From Bordetella petrii (GTDB lineage Bacteria; Pseudomonadota; Gammaproteobacteria; Burkholderiales; Burkholderiaceae_B): a stretch of DNA of 64,000 nt. The translations under genes and the position numbers were made by a program. Every line of letters begins with the position of its first letter. Positions within the stretch are counted from its first letter, which is position 1. This document shows, piece by piece, positions 35,946-47,158 of this stretch. The stretch lies in the NCBI GenBank assembly GCA_017745595.1, contig WMBV01000009.1:60024-124023 (forward strand). Reading direction: 5' to 3'. The notes below the pieces were generated by a model. That model was not told the DNA's origin. It did no database searches and saw only the letters and a list, made by a program, of their open reading frames with translations.

Positions 35946-37295
35946 ATGATTCTCGAACAACTCGCCGACTACGGGGCGCGCGACAGCGTGCGCGACCTGC
36001 CCGCCGAAGTGACACATCACGCCAAACGTGCGCTGGTGGACTGGTTTTCCGCGTTGTACCCCGGTACCCGCACCGCGCCCGGCCCGCAGTTGCTGGCGGC
36101 GCACCGGCACGAACTGGGATCGGGATGGTCCAGCCTGCCAGGCAATGGCACCACGGCCTTCAGCTCGACCGCGGCCTGGATCAACGGCAGCGTCTCGCAT
36201 GCCGTGGAATTCGACGATATTTTCCGCGACGCGGTGTACCACCCCGGCTGTCCCGTGATCGCGGCAGCACTGGCGGTGGCGGAAGAGCACGATGCCAGCG
36301 GCGCCGCCCTGCTCAACGCCATCGTGGTGGGCTACGAGATATCCACCCGCATCGGCGCGGCCGTGCAGCCGGCGCATTACCGCTATTTCCATACCACCGG
36401 CACGGTGGGCTGCTTCGGCGCCGCGGCCGCCACCGCCGCCCTGGCGGCGCCGGGCGATGCGGCCGCCATGCGGCACGCGCTGGCCACCGCCGCCAGCTTT
36501 GCCGCCGGACTGCAGCAAGCCTTCCGGTCCGACGCCATGACCAAGGCCCTGCATGCCGGCAACGCCGCCAATGCGGGCGTGCGCGCCGGCCTGGGGGCGG
36601 CGCACGGCCTGACCGGCGCGGCCGGCATGCTGGACGGGCCGGTGGGCTTCGGCGCGGCGCTGGCCGACAACCCCGATTGGTCGGTGGCCACGCAGGCGCT
36701 GGGCGAGCGCTACAACATCCTGCACATCACCCAGAAGAATCACGGCTGCTGCGGCCATACCTTCGCCGCCATCGATGCGGCCCTGGCCCTGCGCGCCACG
36801 CACGGTCTGGCACCGGAAGACATTGCACAGATCGACGTCGACGCCTACCAGACCACGCTGGACGTGACCGGCAACCGCGACCCGCGCACGCCGTTCGAAG
36901 GCAAGTTCAGCCTGTTCTATGTGCTGGCGCACGCCCTGGCCCACGGGTCGGTGCGGCTCGATGCCTTCGAGCCGCAGCGGCTGGCCGACCCCGCCCTGCG
37001 CGAGCTGATGACCCGCATCACCCTGCGCCCCGACCCGGCCCTGACGGCGGCCTTTCCGGGCCAGCGCGCGGCGCGCGTCACCCTGCGCACGCGCGACGGC
37101 ACCACCCATAGCCATTTCGCCCCTTATCGCAAAGGCGACCCGGAGGCACCGCTGACCGACGCAGACCTGAACGACAAGTTCGACGAACTGGTCACGCCCG
37201 TGCTGGGCCCGGACCGCGCGCGACGTTTGCGCGAGCAGGCCTGGCAGCTGGAATCGCTGCCGGTGCGCGGCCTTCGATTGCACGACGACGTGTAA
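35946..37295 (+). CDS. MmgE/PrpD family protein
   Basis: The 449-residue protein is full length for the MmgE/PrpD (2-methylcitrate dehydratase-like) family. The helical N-terminal part has AVEFDDIFRDAVYHPGCPV, and GNAANAGVRAG and KNHGCCGHTFAAIDA lie further on. Members include 2-methylcitrate dehydratase and cis-aconitate decarboxylase-like enzymes, so a dehydratase, isomerase or decarboxylase for a di- or tricarboxylic acid is expected. It is divergent from the Bug gene and 26 bp before the acyl-CoA synthetase. Confidence 0.9.
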   Translation: MILEQLADYGARDSVRDLPAEVTHHAKRALVDWFSALYPGTRTAPGPQLLAAHRHELGSGWSSLPGNGTTAFSSTAAWINGSVSHAVEFDDIFRDAVYHPGCPVIAAALAVAEEHDASGAALLNAIVVGYEISTRIGAAVQPAHYRYFHTTGTVGCFGAAAATAALAAPGDAAAMRHALATAASFAAGLQQAFRSDAMTKALHAGNAANAGVRAGLGAAHGLTGAAGMLDGPVGFGAALADNPDWSVATQALGERYNILHITQKNHGCCGHTFAAIDAALALRATHGLAPEDIAQIDVDAYQTTLDVTGNRDPRTPFEGKFSLFYVLAHALAHGSVRLDAFEPQRLADPALRELMTRITLRPDPALTAAFPGQRAARVTLRTRDGTTHSHFAPYRKGDPEAPLTDADLNDKFDELVTPVLGPDRARRLREQAWQLESLPVRGLRLHDDV

Positions 37296-37321
37296 GCCCT
37301 TTTCTCTCTTCACTCATTACT

Positions 37322-39421
37322 ATGCAGAACAGTACGTTTGCCCAGGCGTTGCTCGCCCCCACCGCCATCGCCCTGGTGGGCGCCTCGGGCGATCCCGCCA
37401 AGAACACGGCCCGGCCGCTGCGCTTCATGCGCAAGCACGGCTACGCGGGCGGCATTTTTCCCGTCAATGCCGCCCGCAGCGAGATCCTGGGCGAACCGGC
37501 CTACCCCAGCCTGGAAGCCCTGCCCCGGCCGGTGGACCATGTCTTCATCATGGTGCCCGGCAGCAAAGTGGCCGAGCAGCTCGAAGGCTGCGCCCGCGCG
37601 GGCGCCAAGGTGGTCACGGTATACAGCGACGGCTTCGGCGAAACCGGCCCGCAAGGACGGGCGGCCCAGGACGACCTGGTACGGCGCGCGCGCGAACTGG
37701 GGTTGCGCCTGCTGGGCCCCAACAGTATCGGGCTGGCCAATATCCACAGCGGCGCCATCGTCTCGGTGAATGCCGTGTTCGAGTCCGACAACCTGCTGGC
37801 CGGCGGCCTGAGCCTGGTGTCGCAAAGCGGCTCGATGATGGGCTCGCTGCTGTCGCGGGCCGCCGCGCGTGGCTTCGGCTTCGCCAAGACGGTGTCGGTG
37901 GGCAATGAAAGCGACATCAGCGTGGGCGAAGTGGTGCAGGCCCTGGCCGACGACGAACCGTCCCGCGCCATCCTGCTGTTCCTGGAAACGCTGCGCGATG
38001 CGCCGGTGCTGGCGCGCGCCCTGGAGGCCGCCCGGGCGGCCGGCAAGCCGGTGATTGCCTACAAGGTGGGGCGCTCGGCCCAGGGCGACGCACTGGCGCA
38101 GTCGCATACCGGCGCCATGGCCGGCAACGACGCCGCCGTGGACGCGTTCTTGCGCGCGCACGGCGTGCTGCGCGTCGAATCGCTGGAAACCTTGTACGAG
38201 ATCGTGCCCCTGGCCCTGCGCTATGGGCAATGCGAGCCACCGCCCGCGCGGGCGCCGCGGGTGGCGGTCATTACCACCACCGGCGGCGGTGCTGCCACGG
38301 TGGTCGACAACCTGGGCCTGCGCGGACTGGTGGCCGCCACGCCGCCGGAAGCGTTCGTGGCCCACATGGCCGGCCGCGGCCTGCGCCTGCGCCAGACGCC
38401 CATCATCGACCTGACCCTGGCCGCCAGCGGCGCGCAATACCAGGATTTGCTGGAACAACTGCTGGCCGCCGACTGGTGCGATGCCGTGCTGAGCGTGGCG
38501 GGCTCATCCGCGCAGTTCCACCCCGAGCTGGCCGTACAGCCCCTGGTGCGGGCCCGCAAGCCCGCCCACAAGCCCGTCGTGGCCTTCCTGGCCCCCGAGG
38601 CCATGGCCTCGCTGCAAGTGCTGCAGCGCGAAGGGATTGCCGGTTTCCGCACGCCCGAGGCCTGCGCCGAGGCGCTGGCGCTGTTCCTGCGCCGCCCGTC
38701 CGCGCCGCCGTGCCGCGCGGACGACGCCCCCGGGCTGGATTGGCCCGCCGGCCTGCCCGCCACCGGATCCCTGACCGAATATGAAGCCGGCCAGGTGTTC
38801 GGCCGGCTGGGCGTTCCCATGGCGGCGACGCGGCAGGTGGCGGCCGATGCCCCCGACCACGACCTGCGCTATCCGGTGGCGCTGAAGGTCTCGTCGCGCG
38901 ACCTGCCGCACAAGACCGACGCGGGCGGGGTGCGCATCGGTATCCGCGATCCGGCCCACCTGCGCCGCCAGGCCGCCGACATGCTGGCCGAGGTGCGGCG
39001 GCGCGCCCCGCAGGCGCGCGTGGACGGCATTCTGGTGCAGCAGATGGAAGACAAGCTGCTGGAACTGATACTGGGTTATCGGCTCGATCCGCTGGTGGGC
39101 CCCATCGTGGTGCTGGGCGCGGGCGGCATCGCCGCCGAGCTGTCGCCGGATGTCGCGATCCGGCTGGCGCCGGTCAGCCGCGAACAGGCCTGGCAAATGA
39201 TCGAAGAAGTGCGCGCGACGCGCCTGGTGCGCGGGTTCCGCGGCCTGCCGCAAGGCGATTGCGAGGCGCTGGCCGAGACTATCGTGGCTTTCTCGCGCCT
39301 GGCCCAGGTGCAGGGCGCGCGCGTGGCCGAAGCCGAGATCAATCCGCTGTTCGTCCGCCAGGATGGCGTCGTGGCGGTAGACGGCCTGCTGCACCTGCAG
39401 GCCGCGGACGCTACATTTTGA
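37322..39421 (+). CDS. Acyl-CoA synthetase (ADP-forming, acetate--CoA ligase family)
   Basis: The 699-residue protein fuses both halves of NDP-forming acyl-CoA synthetases. The first is an N-terminal CoA-binding Rossmann domain ([12 protein letters not shown]) and succinyl-CoA-synthetase-like domains with the phospho-His in SHTGAMAG (His262). The second is a C-terminal ATP-grasp domain from about residue 485 ([31 protein letters not shown]). It would activate an acid to its CoA thioester with ATP giving ADP. It is paired with the MmgE/PrpD gene, and its stop overlaps the lolA 3' end by 11 bp on the opposite strand. Confidence 0.9.
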   Translation: MQNSTFAQALLAPTAIALVGASGDPAKNTARPLRFMRKHGYAGGIFPVNAARSEILGEPAYPSLEALPRPVDHVFIMVPGSKVAEQLEGCARAGAKVVTVYSDGFGETGPQGRAAQDDLVRRARELGLRLLGPNSIGLANIHSGAIVSVNAVFESDNLLAGGLSLVSQSGSMMGSLLSRAAARGFGFAKTVSVGNESDISVGEVVQALADDEPSRAILLFLETLRDAPVLARALEAARAAGKPVIAYKVGRSAQGDALAQSHTGAMAGNDAAVDAFLRAHGVLRVESLETLYEIVPLALRYGQCEPPPARAPRVAVITTTGGGAATVVDNLGLRGLVAATPPEAFVAHMAGRGLRLRQTPIIDLTLAASGAQYQDLLEQLLAADWCDAVLSVAGSSAQFHPELAVQPLVRARKPAHKPVVAFLAPEAMASLQVLQREGIAGFRTPEACAEALALFLRRPSAPPCRADDAPGLDWPAGLPATGSLTEYEAGQVFGRLGVPMAATRQVAADAPDHDLRYPVALKVSSRDLPHKTDAGGVRIGIRDPAHLRRQAADMLAEVRRRAPQARVDGILVQQMEDKLLELILGYRLDPLVGPIVVLGAGGIAAELSPDVAIRLAPVSREQAWQMIEEVRATRLVRGFRGLPQGDCEALAETIVAFSRLAQVQGARVAEAEINPLFVRQDGVVAVDGLLHLQAADATF

Positions 39422-40037
39422 CGACGTCGACGCCGGCGGGCGCCGTAAAGCGGAACGTGTCGGCGGGCAGCGCCGGGTTGGCCTGGATGCCGGACAGCTC
39501 GACGCGCGTGGTCTGGCCGAAGGCATCGAGCAGTTCGACCCGCACCGGCAGATTGTTCTGCATACCGATATCGACTTGCGCAAAACCCGCGTCGGCGTTG
39601 CGCGGCTTGGCGCGCAGCCATTCCAGGCCGTCGCGCGCGGGCAGCGCCGCGACCTCGAAGGCCTGCTCGAGATTGCCGGATCCGAACAGGATGGCCGCGG
39701 GCGAGGTACCGATGGCCTGGTCGACCTTGCGCTGGGTGACCTGGGCCAGGTCGGGGTCGTACTGGTACACCTGCTGGCCGTCGGAGATCACCAGTTGCTC
39801 GTAAGGCTGGCTGACCGCCCACTTGAACTTGCCGGGCCGCTGGAAAGCGAACGTGCCGCTTTGCGGCCGCTGCGCGCTGCCCTGCGGGCCGGTGGTGGAT
39901 TGGGTGAAGCTGCCCGTGGCGCTCTTGACGGTGGCAACGAACGATTGCAGTTGCGCGCGGGCGTCGGCCGCCAGGGCGGCCATCGGGCAAAGCACCAGCA
40001 GCGCGGCCGTGGCGGCCAGCCGGCGTAGACCAGGCAT
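39411..40037 (-). CDS. lolA: Outer-membrane lipoprotein carrier protein LolA
   Basis: The 208-residue protein has a signal peptide ([23 protein letters not shown]). The LolA fold follows, with [36 protein letters not shown]-like strands and [20 protein letters not shown] near the end. LolA shuttles lipoproteins across the periplasm to LolB. Its start overlaps the ftsK stop (TGATG). The neighbour downstream should be rarA but is the convergent acyl-CoA synthetase gene. Confidence 0.94.
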   Translation of the reverse strand: MPGLRRLAATAALLVLCPMAALAADARAQLQSFVATVKSATGSFTQSTTGPQGSAQRPQSGTFAFQRPGKFKWAVSQPYEQLVISDGQQVYQYDPDLAQVTQRKVDQAIGTSPAAILFGSGNLEQAFEVAALPARDGLEWLRAKPRNADAGFAQVDIGMQNNLPVRVELLDAFGQTTRVELSGIQANPALPADTFRFTAPAGVDVVKM

Positions 40038-42406
40038 CAGGCTTCCTCTTTGGACGGCACCAGGATTTCCCGGTTGCCGTTGGATTGCATTGCCGACACC
40101 ATACCCGATTGCTCCATTTGCTCGAGTAACCGGGCGGCACGGTTGTAACCAATTCGCAGATGGCGCTGCACCAGCGAAATCGAGGCGCGGCGGTGCTTCA
40201 GCACCACTTCGCAGGCCTGATCGTACATGGGGTCGCTTTCGGTATCGGTCATGCCCGTGACACTGCCCACGCCGTCTCCGGTTTCGCCTTCCAGCGCGCC
40301 TTCGAGCAGGCCTTCGACATAGTTGGGCTCGCCCTGCGCCTTCAGGTGCTCGACCACGCGGTGCACTTCGTCGTCGCCGACGAAGGCGCCGTGCACCCGC
40401 ACCGGCAGGCCGGTGCCCGGCGGCATGTAGAGCATGTCGCCCTGCCCCAGCAGGGTTTCGGCGCCCATCTGGTCGAGAATGGTGCGCGAGTCGATCTTGG
40501 ACGACACCTGGAACGCGATGCGCGTGGGGATGTTGGCCTTGATCAGGCCGGTGATGACGTCGACGCTGGGCCGCTGGGTGGCCAGAATAAGATGGATGCC
40601 GGCGGCCCGCGCCTTCTGGGCCAGGCGCGCGATGAGCTCTTCGATCTTCTTGCCCACCACCATCATCAGGTCGGCCAGTTCGTCGATGACCACCACGATG
40701 GTGGGCAGCGGCGCCAGGGGCTCGGGCTGGTCGGGCGTCAGCGAGAACGGATTGGGAATGGGTTCTTCGCGCTTGATGGCGTCGCGGATCTTGGTGTTGT
40801 ACCCCGCCAGGTTGCGCACGCCCATTTTGCTCATCAGGCGGTAGCGTTTTTCCATTTCGCCCACGCACCAGTTCAGGGCGTTGGCGGCGTGGCGCATGTC
40901 GGTGACCACCGGCGCCAGCAAGTGCGGGATGCCTTCGTAGACGCTCATTTCGAGCATCTTGGGATCGATGAGGATGAGCCGGGTATCGGAGGCGCCGGCC
41001 TTGTAGAGCAGCGACAGGATCATTGCATTGATACCCACCGACTTGCCCGAGCCGGTGGTGCCGGCCACCAACAGGTGCGGCATCTTGGCCAGGTCGGCCA
41101 CCACTGGGTTGCCGGCGATGTCTTTGCCCAGCGCCATCGTCACGATGGAGTGGCTGGCATGATACGTTTGCGACCCCAGGATCTCGGACAGCTTGACCAT
41201 CTGGCGGCGCGGGTTGGGCAGTTCGAGGCCCATGAGGTTCTTGCCGGGTATGGTTTCCACCACCCGGATGCTGACCAGGCTGAGCGCGCGAGCCAGGTCT
41301 TTGGCCAGGTTGACGATCTGGCTGCCCTTCACGCCGGTGGCCGGCTCGATTTCATAGCGGGTAATGACGGGCCCCGCCTGGGCCGCCACCACGGTGACGT
41401 TCACGCCGAAATCGGCCAGTTTCTTCTCGATGAGGCGCGAAGTGAATTCGATGGTCTCGGCCGAGACGGTTTCCTGGTTGGGCGCGGGCGGGTCGAGCAG
41501 GCTGACGGCCGGCAGGTCGCCTTCGCCGGCCGGCGGGGCGAATAGAGTCTGCTGTTTTTCTTTTTCGACGCGGTCCGAGCGCGGCACCACGGTAATGGCG
41601 GGCTCGATGCGCACCGGCTGTTCGTGGGTAAGCTTTTCGTGCTTGGCCTCGACCTGTTCGGTGCGCACCGCCTTGGCGACCTGGCCGACCTTGCGGTCTT
41701 GGCGCGCGGTGTACGAATCGCGCGCGCGCCGCAGCAGGGTTTCGAGCCAGTTGCCGACCCGTTCGGCCACCAGCAGCCACGAAAACGAGAAAAACAGGCT
41801 GAGGCCCACCGCCAGCATCACCAGCAGCGCCAGCGTGCCGCCGGTAAAGCCCACGCCCTCGGCCAGCGCGCCGGCCAGCATCTGGCCGATGACGCCGCCC
41901 GCGCCGCTTTCGCCGTCGGTGCCGCCGGGCAGGTGCATGCCCCAGCTGTACAGGCGCAGCGCCTCGATGCCCAGCGAGCCCACCAGCACCAGGAAGAAAC
42001 CGATGCCCTCTTCCCAGTGCACGCGCGGCAGGACTTCCGGCTGCTTGGGATCGGCGCGGAAATGGCTGGCCAGCCGGCGATAGCCGGCCCGCACGCGGTG
42101 CAGCAGCAGCACGACCCACCACCACGCCGAATAGCCGAACAAATACAGCAGGATGTCGGACAGGTAGGCGCCCAGGGTGCCCCCCCGGTTATGGATGACC
42201 CCGCCCGGCACGGAATGCGACCAGCCGGGATCGGCGGGCGACCAGGTGGCCAGCACCAGCGTCAGCCAGGCGGCCAGGGCGGCGAACAGAATCCAGCGCG
42301 CTTCGCGCAGCAGGGCGGAAATCCGGGTCTGCAGGGGCGAAGGGCCGTTTCGAGTATTGCGCGAGGCGCGCGGAGAGGCAGTTGAAATACGCGGCATGCG
42401 GCTCAT
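40037..42406 (-). CDS. ftsK: DNA translocase FtsK
   Basis: The 789-residue protein has four or five N-terminal membrane helices (about residues 36-215) and a short linker. The motor has Walker A GTTGSGKS at 449-456, Walker [14 protein letters not shown], and [14 protein letters not shown]. The C-terminal winged-helix gamma domain ([21 protein letters not shown]) recognises polar sequences. It pumps chromosome ends at the septum. The linker is much shorter than in E. coli FtsK, which is normal for this clade. It starts 34 bp from divergent trxB and overlaps lolA by 1 bp. Confidence 0.96.
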   Translation of the reverse strand: MSRMPRISTASPRASRNTRNGPSPLQTRISALLREARWILFAALAAWLTLVLATWSPADPGWSHSVPGGVIHNRGGTLGAYLSDILLYLFGYSAWWWVVLLLHRVRAGYRRLASHFRADPKQPEVLPRVHWEEGIGFFLVLVGSLGIEALRLYSWGMHLPGGTDGESGAGGVIGQMLAGALAEGVGFTGGTLALLVMLAVGLSLFFSFSWLLVAERVGNWLETLLRRARDSYTARQDRKVGQVAKAVRTEQVEAKHEKLTHEQPVRIEPAITVVPRSDRVEKEKQQTLFAPPAGEGDLPAVSLLDPPAPNQETVSAETIEFTSRLIEKKLADFGVNVTVVAAQAGPVITRYEIEPATGVKGSQIVNLAKDLARALSLVSIRVVETIPGKNLMGLELPNPRRQMVKLSEILGSQTYHASHSIVTMALGKDIAGNPVVADLAKMPHLLVAGTTGSGKSVGINAMILSLLYKAGASDTRLILIDPKMLEMSVYEGIPHLLAPVVTDMRHAANALNWCVGEMEKRYRLMSKMGVRNLAGYNTKIRDAIKREEPIPNPFSLTPDQPEPLAPLPTIVVVIDELADLMMVVGKKIEELIARLAQKARAAGIHLILATQRPSVDVITGLIKANIPTRIAFQVSSKIDSRTILDQMGAETLLGQGDMLYMPPGTGLPVRVHGAFVGDDEVHRVVEHLKAQGEPNYVEGLLEGALEGETGDGVGSVTGMTDTESDPMYDQACEVVLKHRRASISLVQRHLRIGYNRAARLLEQMEQSGMVSAMQSNGNREILVPSKEEA

Positions 42407-42427
42407 TATAATTGGGCATCCCTCTAA

Positions 42428-44062
<1,635 letters not shown>

Positions 44063-44066
<4 letters not shown>

Positions 44067-44392
44067 AATGGGTCTACCTGGGCGTGGCTATCGTGGCGGA
44101 AATCATCGCCACCAGCGCCCTGAAAAGCGCCGATGGCTTTACCCGCCTGCTGCCCTCGCTGGTCACGGTGGCCGGCTACGCCGTGGCGTTCTATTTCCTG
44201 GCGCTGACCCTGCGCGACATTCCGGTGGGCATTGCCTACGCCATCTGGTCGGGCGTGGGCATCGTGCTGATCTCGCTGGTGGGCGTGCTGTTCTTCAAGC
44301 AGCACCTCGACGGCCCCGCCATCCTGGGCATCGCCTTGATCATCGCCGGCGTGGTGGTGATGAACGTTTTTTCGAAATCGGTCGGGCACTGA
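44063..44392 (+). CDS. Small multidrug resistance family efflux protein (EmrE/QacE type)
   Basis: The 109-residue protein has four membrane helices. The conserved Glu is in the first helix (VAIVAEIIATSALKSADGFT), followed by IPVGIAYAIWSGVGIVLI. This is the quaternary-ammonium/SMR pattern: a proton-driven exporter of small cations that works as a dimer. It overlaps the Smr-domain gene (ATGA) and probably belongs to the trxB transcript. It is convergent to the symporter gene, with stops directly adjoining. Confidence 0.93.
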
Positions 44393-46474
44393 TCACGGCA
44401 GCGGCGGCGGCGGGCCGTCGGGCTCGCGCAGATACTGCACCAGCATCGCGGTGGCGCGATCGGGCGGCGGCGTCAGCAGCGACACGACCACGATCGTCAA
44501 GAACGCCACCGGGGCGCCGAATACGCCCGCCGCGATGGGCTGGATGCCCCACCACAAATCCACCGGCTGGCCGCGCTCGACGCCGAACACCCATTCGCGC
44601 AGCCAGGGATGGGTGTGCGCCATATAGCCGAAGGTAACCGCCAGGCCAGCCAGCATGCCCAGCGTGGCGCCCCATTTATTGGCGCGGCGCCAGAAAATGC
44701 CCATGACCAGCGCCGGAAAAAACGACGAGGCCGCGAAAGAAAACGCCGCGGACACCATGAACAGGATGTCGGCCGGCTTGCGGGCCGCCACCCAGGCCGC
44801 CCCGAACGCCACCGCCAGCAGCAGGATCTTCGACACCATTACCCGGCGCGCGGCCGACATGCGCGGCGACACCAGCCGGTACCACATGTCGTGCGATAGC
44901 GAGTTGGACAAGGTCAGCAGCAGCCCGTCGGCGGTGGACAGCGCGGCCGCCAGCCCGCCCGCGGCCACCAGGCCGGACACCACGTACGGCAGGCCGCCGA
45001 TCTCGGGCATGGCCAGTACCACCACGTCCGCGCCCATGCCGATCTCGCCGAGCTGTACCGTGCCGTCTCGGTTGACGTCCAGCAGGTCCAGCAGATTGAT
45101 ATCGACCGCGCTCCAGGCGTGCACCCAGTTGGGCAGCGAAGCGAATTGGCTGCCCACCACCTGCGTATAGACCTCGTACTTGACCAGCAGCGCCAGCGCC
45201 GGCGCCATGAAGTACAGCAGCAGGATGAACAGCAGCGACCAGCACACCGAGCGGCGCGCCTCGATCACCGAGGGCGTGGTGTATGACCGCATCAAGATGT
45301 GCGGCATGCCCGCCGTGCCCAGCATCAGGCACAGCACCAGCGCCAGGAAATTGACGCGCATTTCGCGCCGTTCTTGCGGATCTTTGGCGGGAAACGGCTC
45401 GGCGTGCGGCACCGGCGGCGACCCGCGCGCCTCGTATACCGCCCGCGCCTGCGACCACGCCACCCGCGCCGCCTCGACGCTGGCGGGATACGCCTCGAGC
45501 TCGCGTTCCAGCGAACGGATCTCGACCATGGGCGCATCGGCGGCGGTCAGCTGCGCCAGCTGGCTGCGCAGCTTGTCTTTTTCCTGGGTCCACGATTGCG
45601 GCAGCGCCTGCAGCCGCTGGGTCATCTGGTCGGCGCGCGCCTTCCACAGCTGCCGCACCTGCAATTCGGCCACGTCCTTGCCCAGTTGCGATTCGCGCTC
45701 GGTCACCTGCTGCAGCACCGTGCCGGCCGACAATTGCGGCAGGGGCATGCCGGTATGCTTCATCGACAGCCACACCACCGGCACCAGATAAGCCACCACC
45801 AGAATGATGTACTGCCCGACCTGGGTCCAGGTAACGGCGCGCATGCCCCCCAGGAACGAACACACCAGCATGCCGCCCAGCGCCACGAAAATGCCCAGCT
45901 CGAACGAAATGCCGGTCATGCGCGTGGTGATGATGCCCACGCCGTAGATCTGCGCCACCAGATAGGTGAACGAGCACAGCACCGCGCAGGCCACGCCCGC
46001 CAGCCGCGCCAGGTTGCCGCCGTAGCGCGCGCCCATGAAGTCGGGAATGGTGTATTGGCCGAACTTGCGCAAGTACGGCGCGAGCAGCAGCGCCACCAGC
46101 ACGTAGCCGCCGGTCCAGCCCATGATGTAGGCCAGCCCGCCATAGCCCGTCAGGTACAGCGTGCCGGCCACGCCGATGAACGAGGCCACCGACATCCAGT
46201 CGGCGGCCGTGGCCATGCCGTTGTAGAACGCCGGCACGCGCCGTCCCGCCACGTAATACTCGACCTGGTCGGACGTGCGGCACACGATGCCGATGCCCGC
46301 ATACAGGCTGACCGTGGCCAGCAGGAACACATAGCCGATCCAGTTGCGCGCCATGCCCGCCACCTCGGCCAGGGCCAACAGCACGATCAGCAAGGCAAAG
46401 CCGGCCGTATACAGCACATAGATGCGGCGCAGCCGGATGTCGAATTCGCGGGGGTTATCGCCAGTAAACGGCAT
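44393..46474 (-). CDS. Sodium:solute symporter with coiled-coil insertion and EF-hand-like loop
   Basis: The 693-residue protein belongs to the solute:sodium symporter family (YYVAGRRVPAFYNGMATAADWMSVASF, TYLVAQIYGVG), in the branch that travels with a DUF4212 subunit and includes ActP-like acetate carriers. Its length exceeds the usual 550-600. Residues 250-375 form a charged, helix-prone insertion between membrane helices. Residues 466-477 (DVNRDGTVQLGE) match an EF-hand calcium loop at positions 1, 3, 5, 7, 9 and 12. ATG 46474 overlaps the DUF4212 stop (TAATG). Confidence 0.9.
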   Translation of the reverse strand: MPFTGDNPREFDIRLRRIYVLYTAGFALLIVLLALAEVAGMARNWIGYVFLLATVSLYAGIGIVCRTSDQVEYYVAGRRVPAFYNGMATAADWMSVASFIGVAGTLYLTGYGGLAYIMGWTGGYVLVALLLAPYLRKFGQYTIPDFMGARYGGNLARLAGVACAVLCSFTYLVAQIYGVGIITTRMTGISFELGIFVALGGMLVCSFLGGMRAVTWTQVGQYIILVVAYLVPVVWLSMKHTGMPLPQLSAGTVLQQVTERESQLGKDVAELQVRQLWKARADQMTQRLQALPQSWTQEKDKLRSQLAQLTAADAPMVEIRSLERELEAYPASVEAARVAWSQARAVYEARGSPPVPHAEPFPAKDPQERREMRVNFLALVLCLMLGTAGMPHILMRSYTTPSVIEARRSVCWSLLFILLLYFMAPALALLVKYEVYTQVVGSQFASLPNWVHAWSAVDINLLDLLDVNRDGTVQLGEIGMGADVVVLAMPEIGGLPYVVSGLVAAGGLAAALSTADGLLLTLSNSLSHDMWYRLVSPRMSAARRVMVSKILLLAVAFGAAWVAARKPADILFMVSAAFSFAASSFFPALVMGIFWRRANKWGATLGMLAGLAVTFGYMAHTHPWLREWVFGVERGQPVDLWWGIQPIAAGVFGAPVAFLTIVVVSLLTPPPDRATAMLVQYLREPDGPPPPLP

Positions 46475-46752
46475 TAACCGCCCCGCTCGTCGTCGCGACG
46501 GGCCCGCGCATCGGCGCGGTTCATCAGGTAGGCGTAGATGACGATCAGCACCAGATACGACAGGGGCGCGCCATAGGCCGCCATCCAGAACGAAAACGGC
46601 CAGCCGATGAAATCGAAGCGTAGATCGCGGGCGAAAAATGCCGGCAGGAAGGTCAGCGCGGCCCAGCAAGCCGTCAGGATGGCGATCAGGACCAGGTTGC
46701 GCCGCCAGTAACGTTGGGCAGCGGGGGAAATCGGGGTGCGGGAATCCGGCAT
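46474..46752 (-). CDS. DUF4212 small subunit of a sodium:solute symporter
   Basis: The 92-residue protein has two membrane helices (about 25-45 and 58-78), with RRNLVLIAILTACWAALTFLP and the Pro/Trp-rich FIGWPFSFWMAAYGAPLSYL. That is the DUF4212/putative solute:sodium symporter small subunit signature. ATG 46752 gives the usual size; the longer frame upstream adds a non-conserved leader. Its stop overlaps the symporter start, so the two are co-translated. Confidence 0.92.
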   Translation of the reverse strand: MPDSRTPISPAAQRYWRRNLVLIAILTACWAALTFLPAFFARDLRFDFIGWPFSFWMAAYGAPLSYLVLIVIYAYLMNRADARARRDDERGG

Positions 46753-46820
46753 GCGGGTCAGTGTCCGGTTACGCACCGCTGAAAGAAGCCTGTATGCACA
46801 AAAGCGGGCCTTGTAAGCGA

Positions 46821-46851
46821 CAACGGCCGGCACGAGTGGTGCCAGCCGTTG
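46821..46851 (-). promoter_or_regulatory. Hairpin overlapping a sigma54-like promoter
   Basis: CAACGGC...GGCAC pairs with GTGCC...GCCGTTG over 12 of 13 positions with loop GAGTG. On the minus strand TGGCACCACTCGTGCC keeps the GG-N10-GC spacing and the TGGCAC of a -24/-12 promoter, about 75 bp before the DUF4212 start. Because the element is palindromic, a similar match exists on the plus strand, so the promoter reading is tentative. A plus-strand terminator is the alternative, as T-rich sequence follows. Confidence 0.4.
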
Positions 46852-47013
46852 TGCATTTTGCTTTTATTGGGTACTGCCAGTTTGTTATACCGGTGCCGCC
46901 GGCCGCCCATCATGCAGGGCTGTTTGTCTCCTCACCTGCATGGATCAGGATTCTGCACCAGGAACGGGATTGTCACACTAGGGGAATGCCCTAAGCCGGC
47001 GCCAAAACATCTG

Positions 47014-47042
47014 ATTGAATGCACCGTTTTGGTGCATTCAAT
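47014..47042. promoter_or_regulatory. NtrC-like perfect inverted repeat
   Basis: ATTGAATGCACC and GGTGCATTCAAT are a perfect 12-bp inverted repeat around GTTTT. The core TGCACCGTTTTGGTGCA differs from the NtrC-type pattern TGCACCA-N3-TGGTGCA at one base. It lies about 190 bp upstream of the sigma54-like element, a normal enhancer distance. Confidence 0.5.
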
Positions 47043-47079
47043 GCCGCAAACCCGGCCGGCCTGGCTGGCGCATCAGAAT

Positions 47080-47108
47080 AAAAAAGGCCACCCACACTGT
47101 GGATGGCC
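47080..47108 (-). terminator. Intrinsic terminator of the porin gene
   Basis: On the minus strand a 10-position stem (GGCCATCCAC with GTGGGTGGCC, one mismatch) is followed by six T. It lies about 50 bp after the porin stop. Confidence 0.88.
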
Positions 47109-47158
47109 AAGAACAAGGCGCCCCGACTCCGCTCGGAAAAGGGCAACCCGTACCCTGA

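Larger units (their letters stand above)
46753..47158. other. Regulatory region upstream of the DUF4212/symporter operon
   Basis: No protein gene is evident in these 406 bases. They hold a long hairpin with a sigma54-like match (46821-46851), an NtrC-like inverted repeat (47014-47042) and the porin terminator (47080-47108). The rest shows nothing I can name. Confidence 0.6.

Noticed and set aside
46829-46843. A plus-strand sigma54-like promoter match (CGGCACGAGTGGTGC)
   Set aside because: There is no plus-strand gene downstream before the porin, which is on the other strand. The match follows from the palindromic hairpin.
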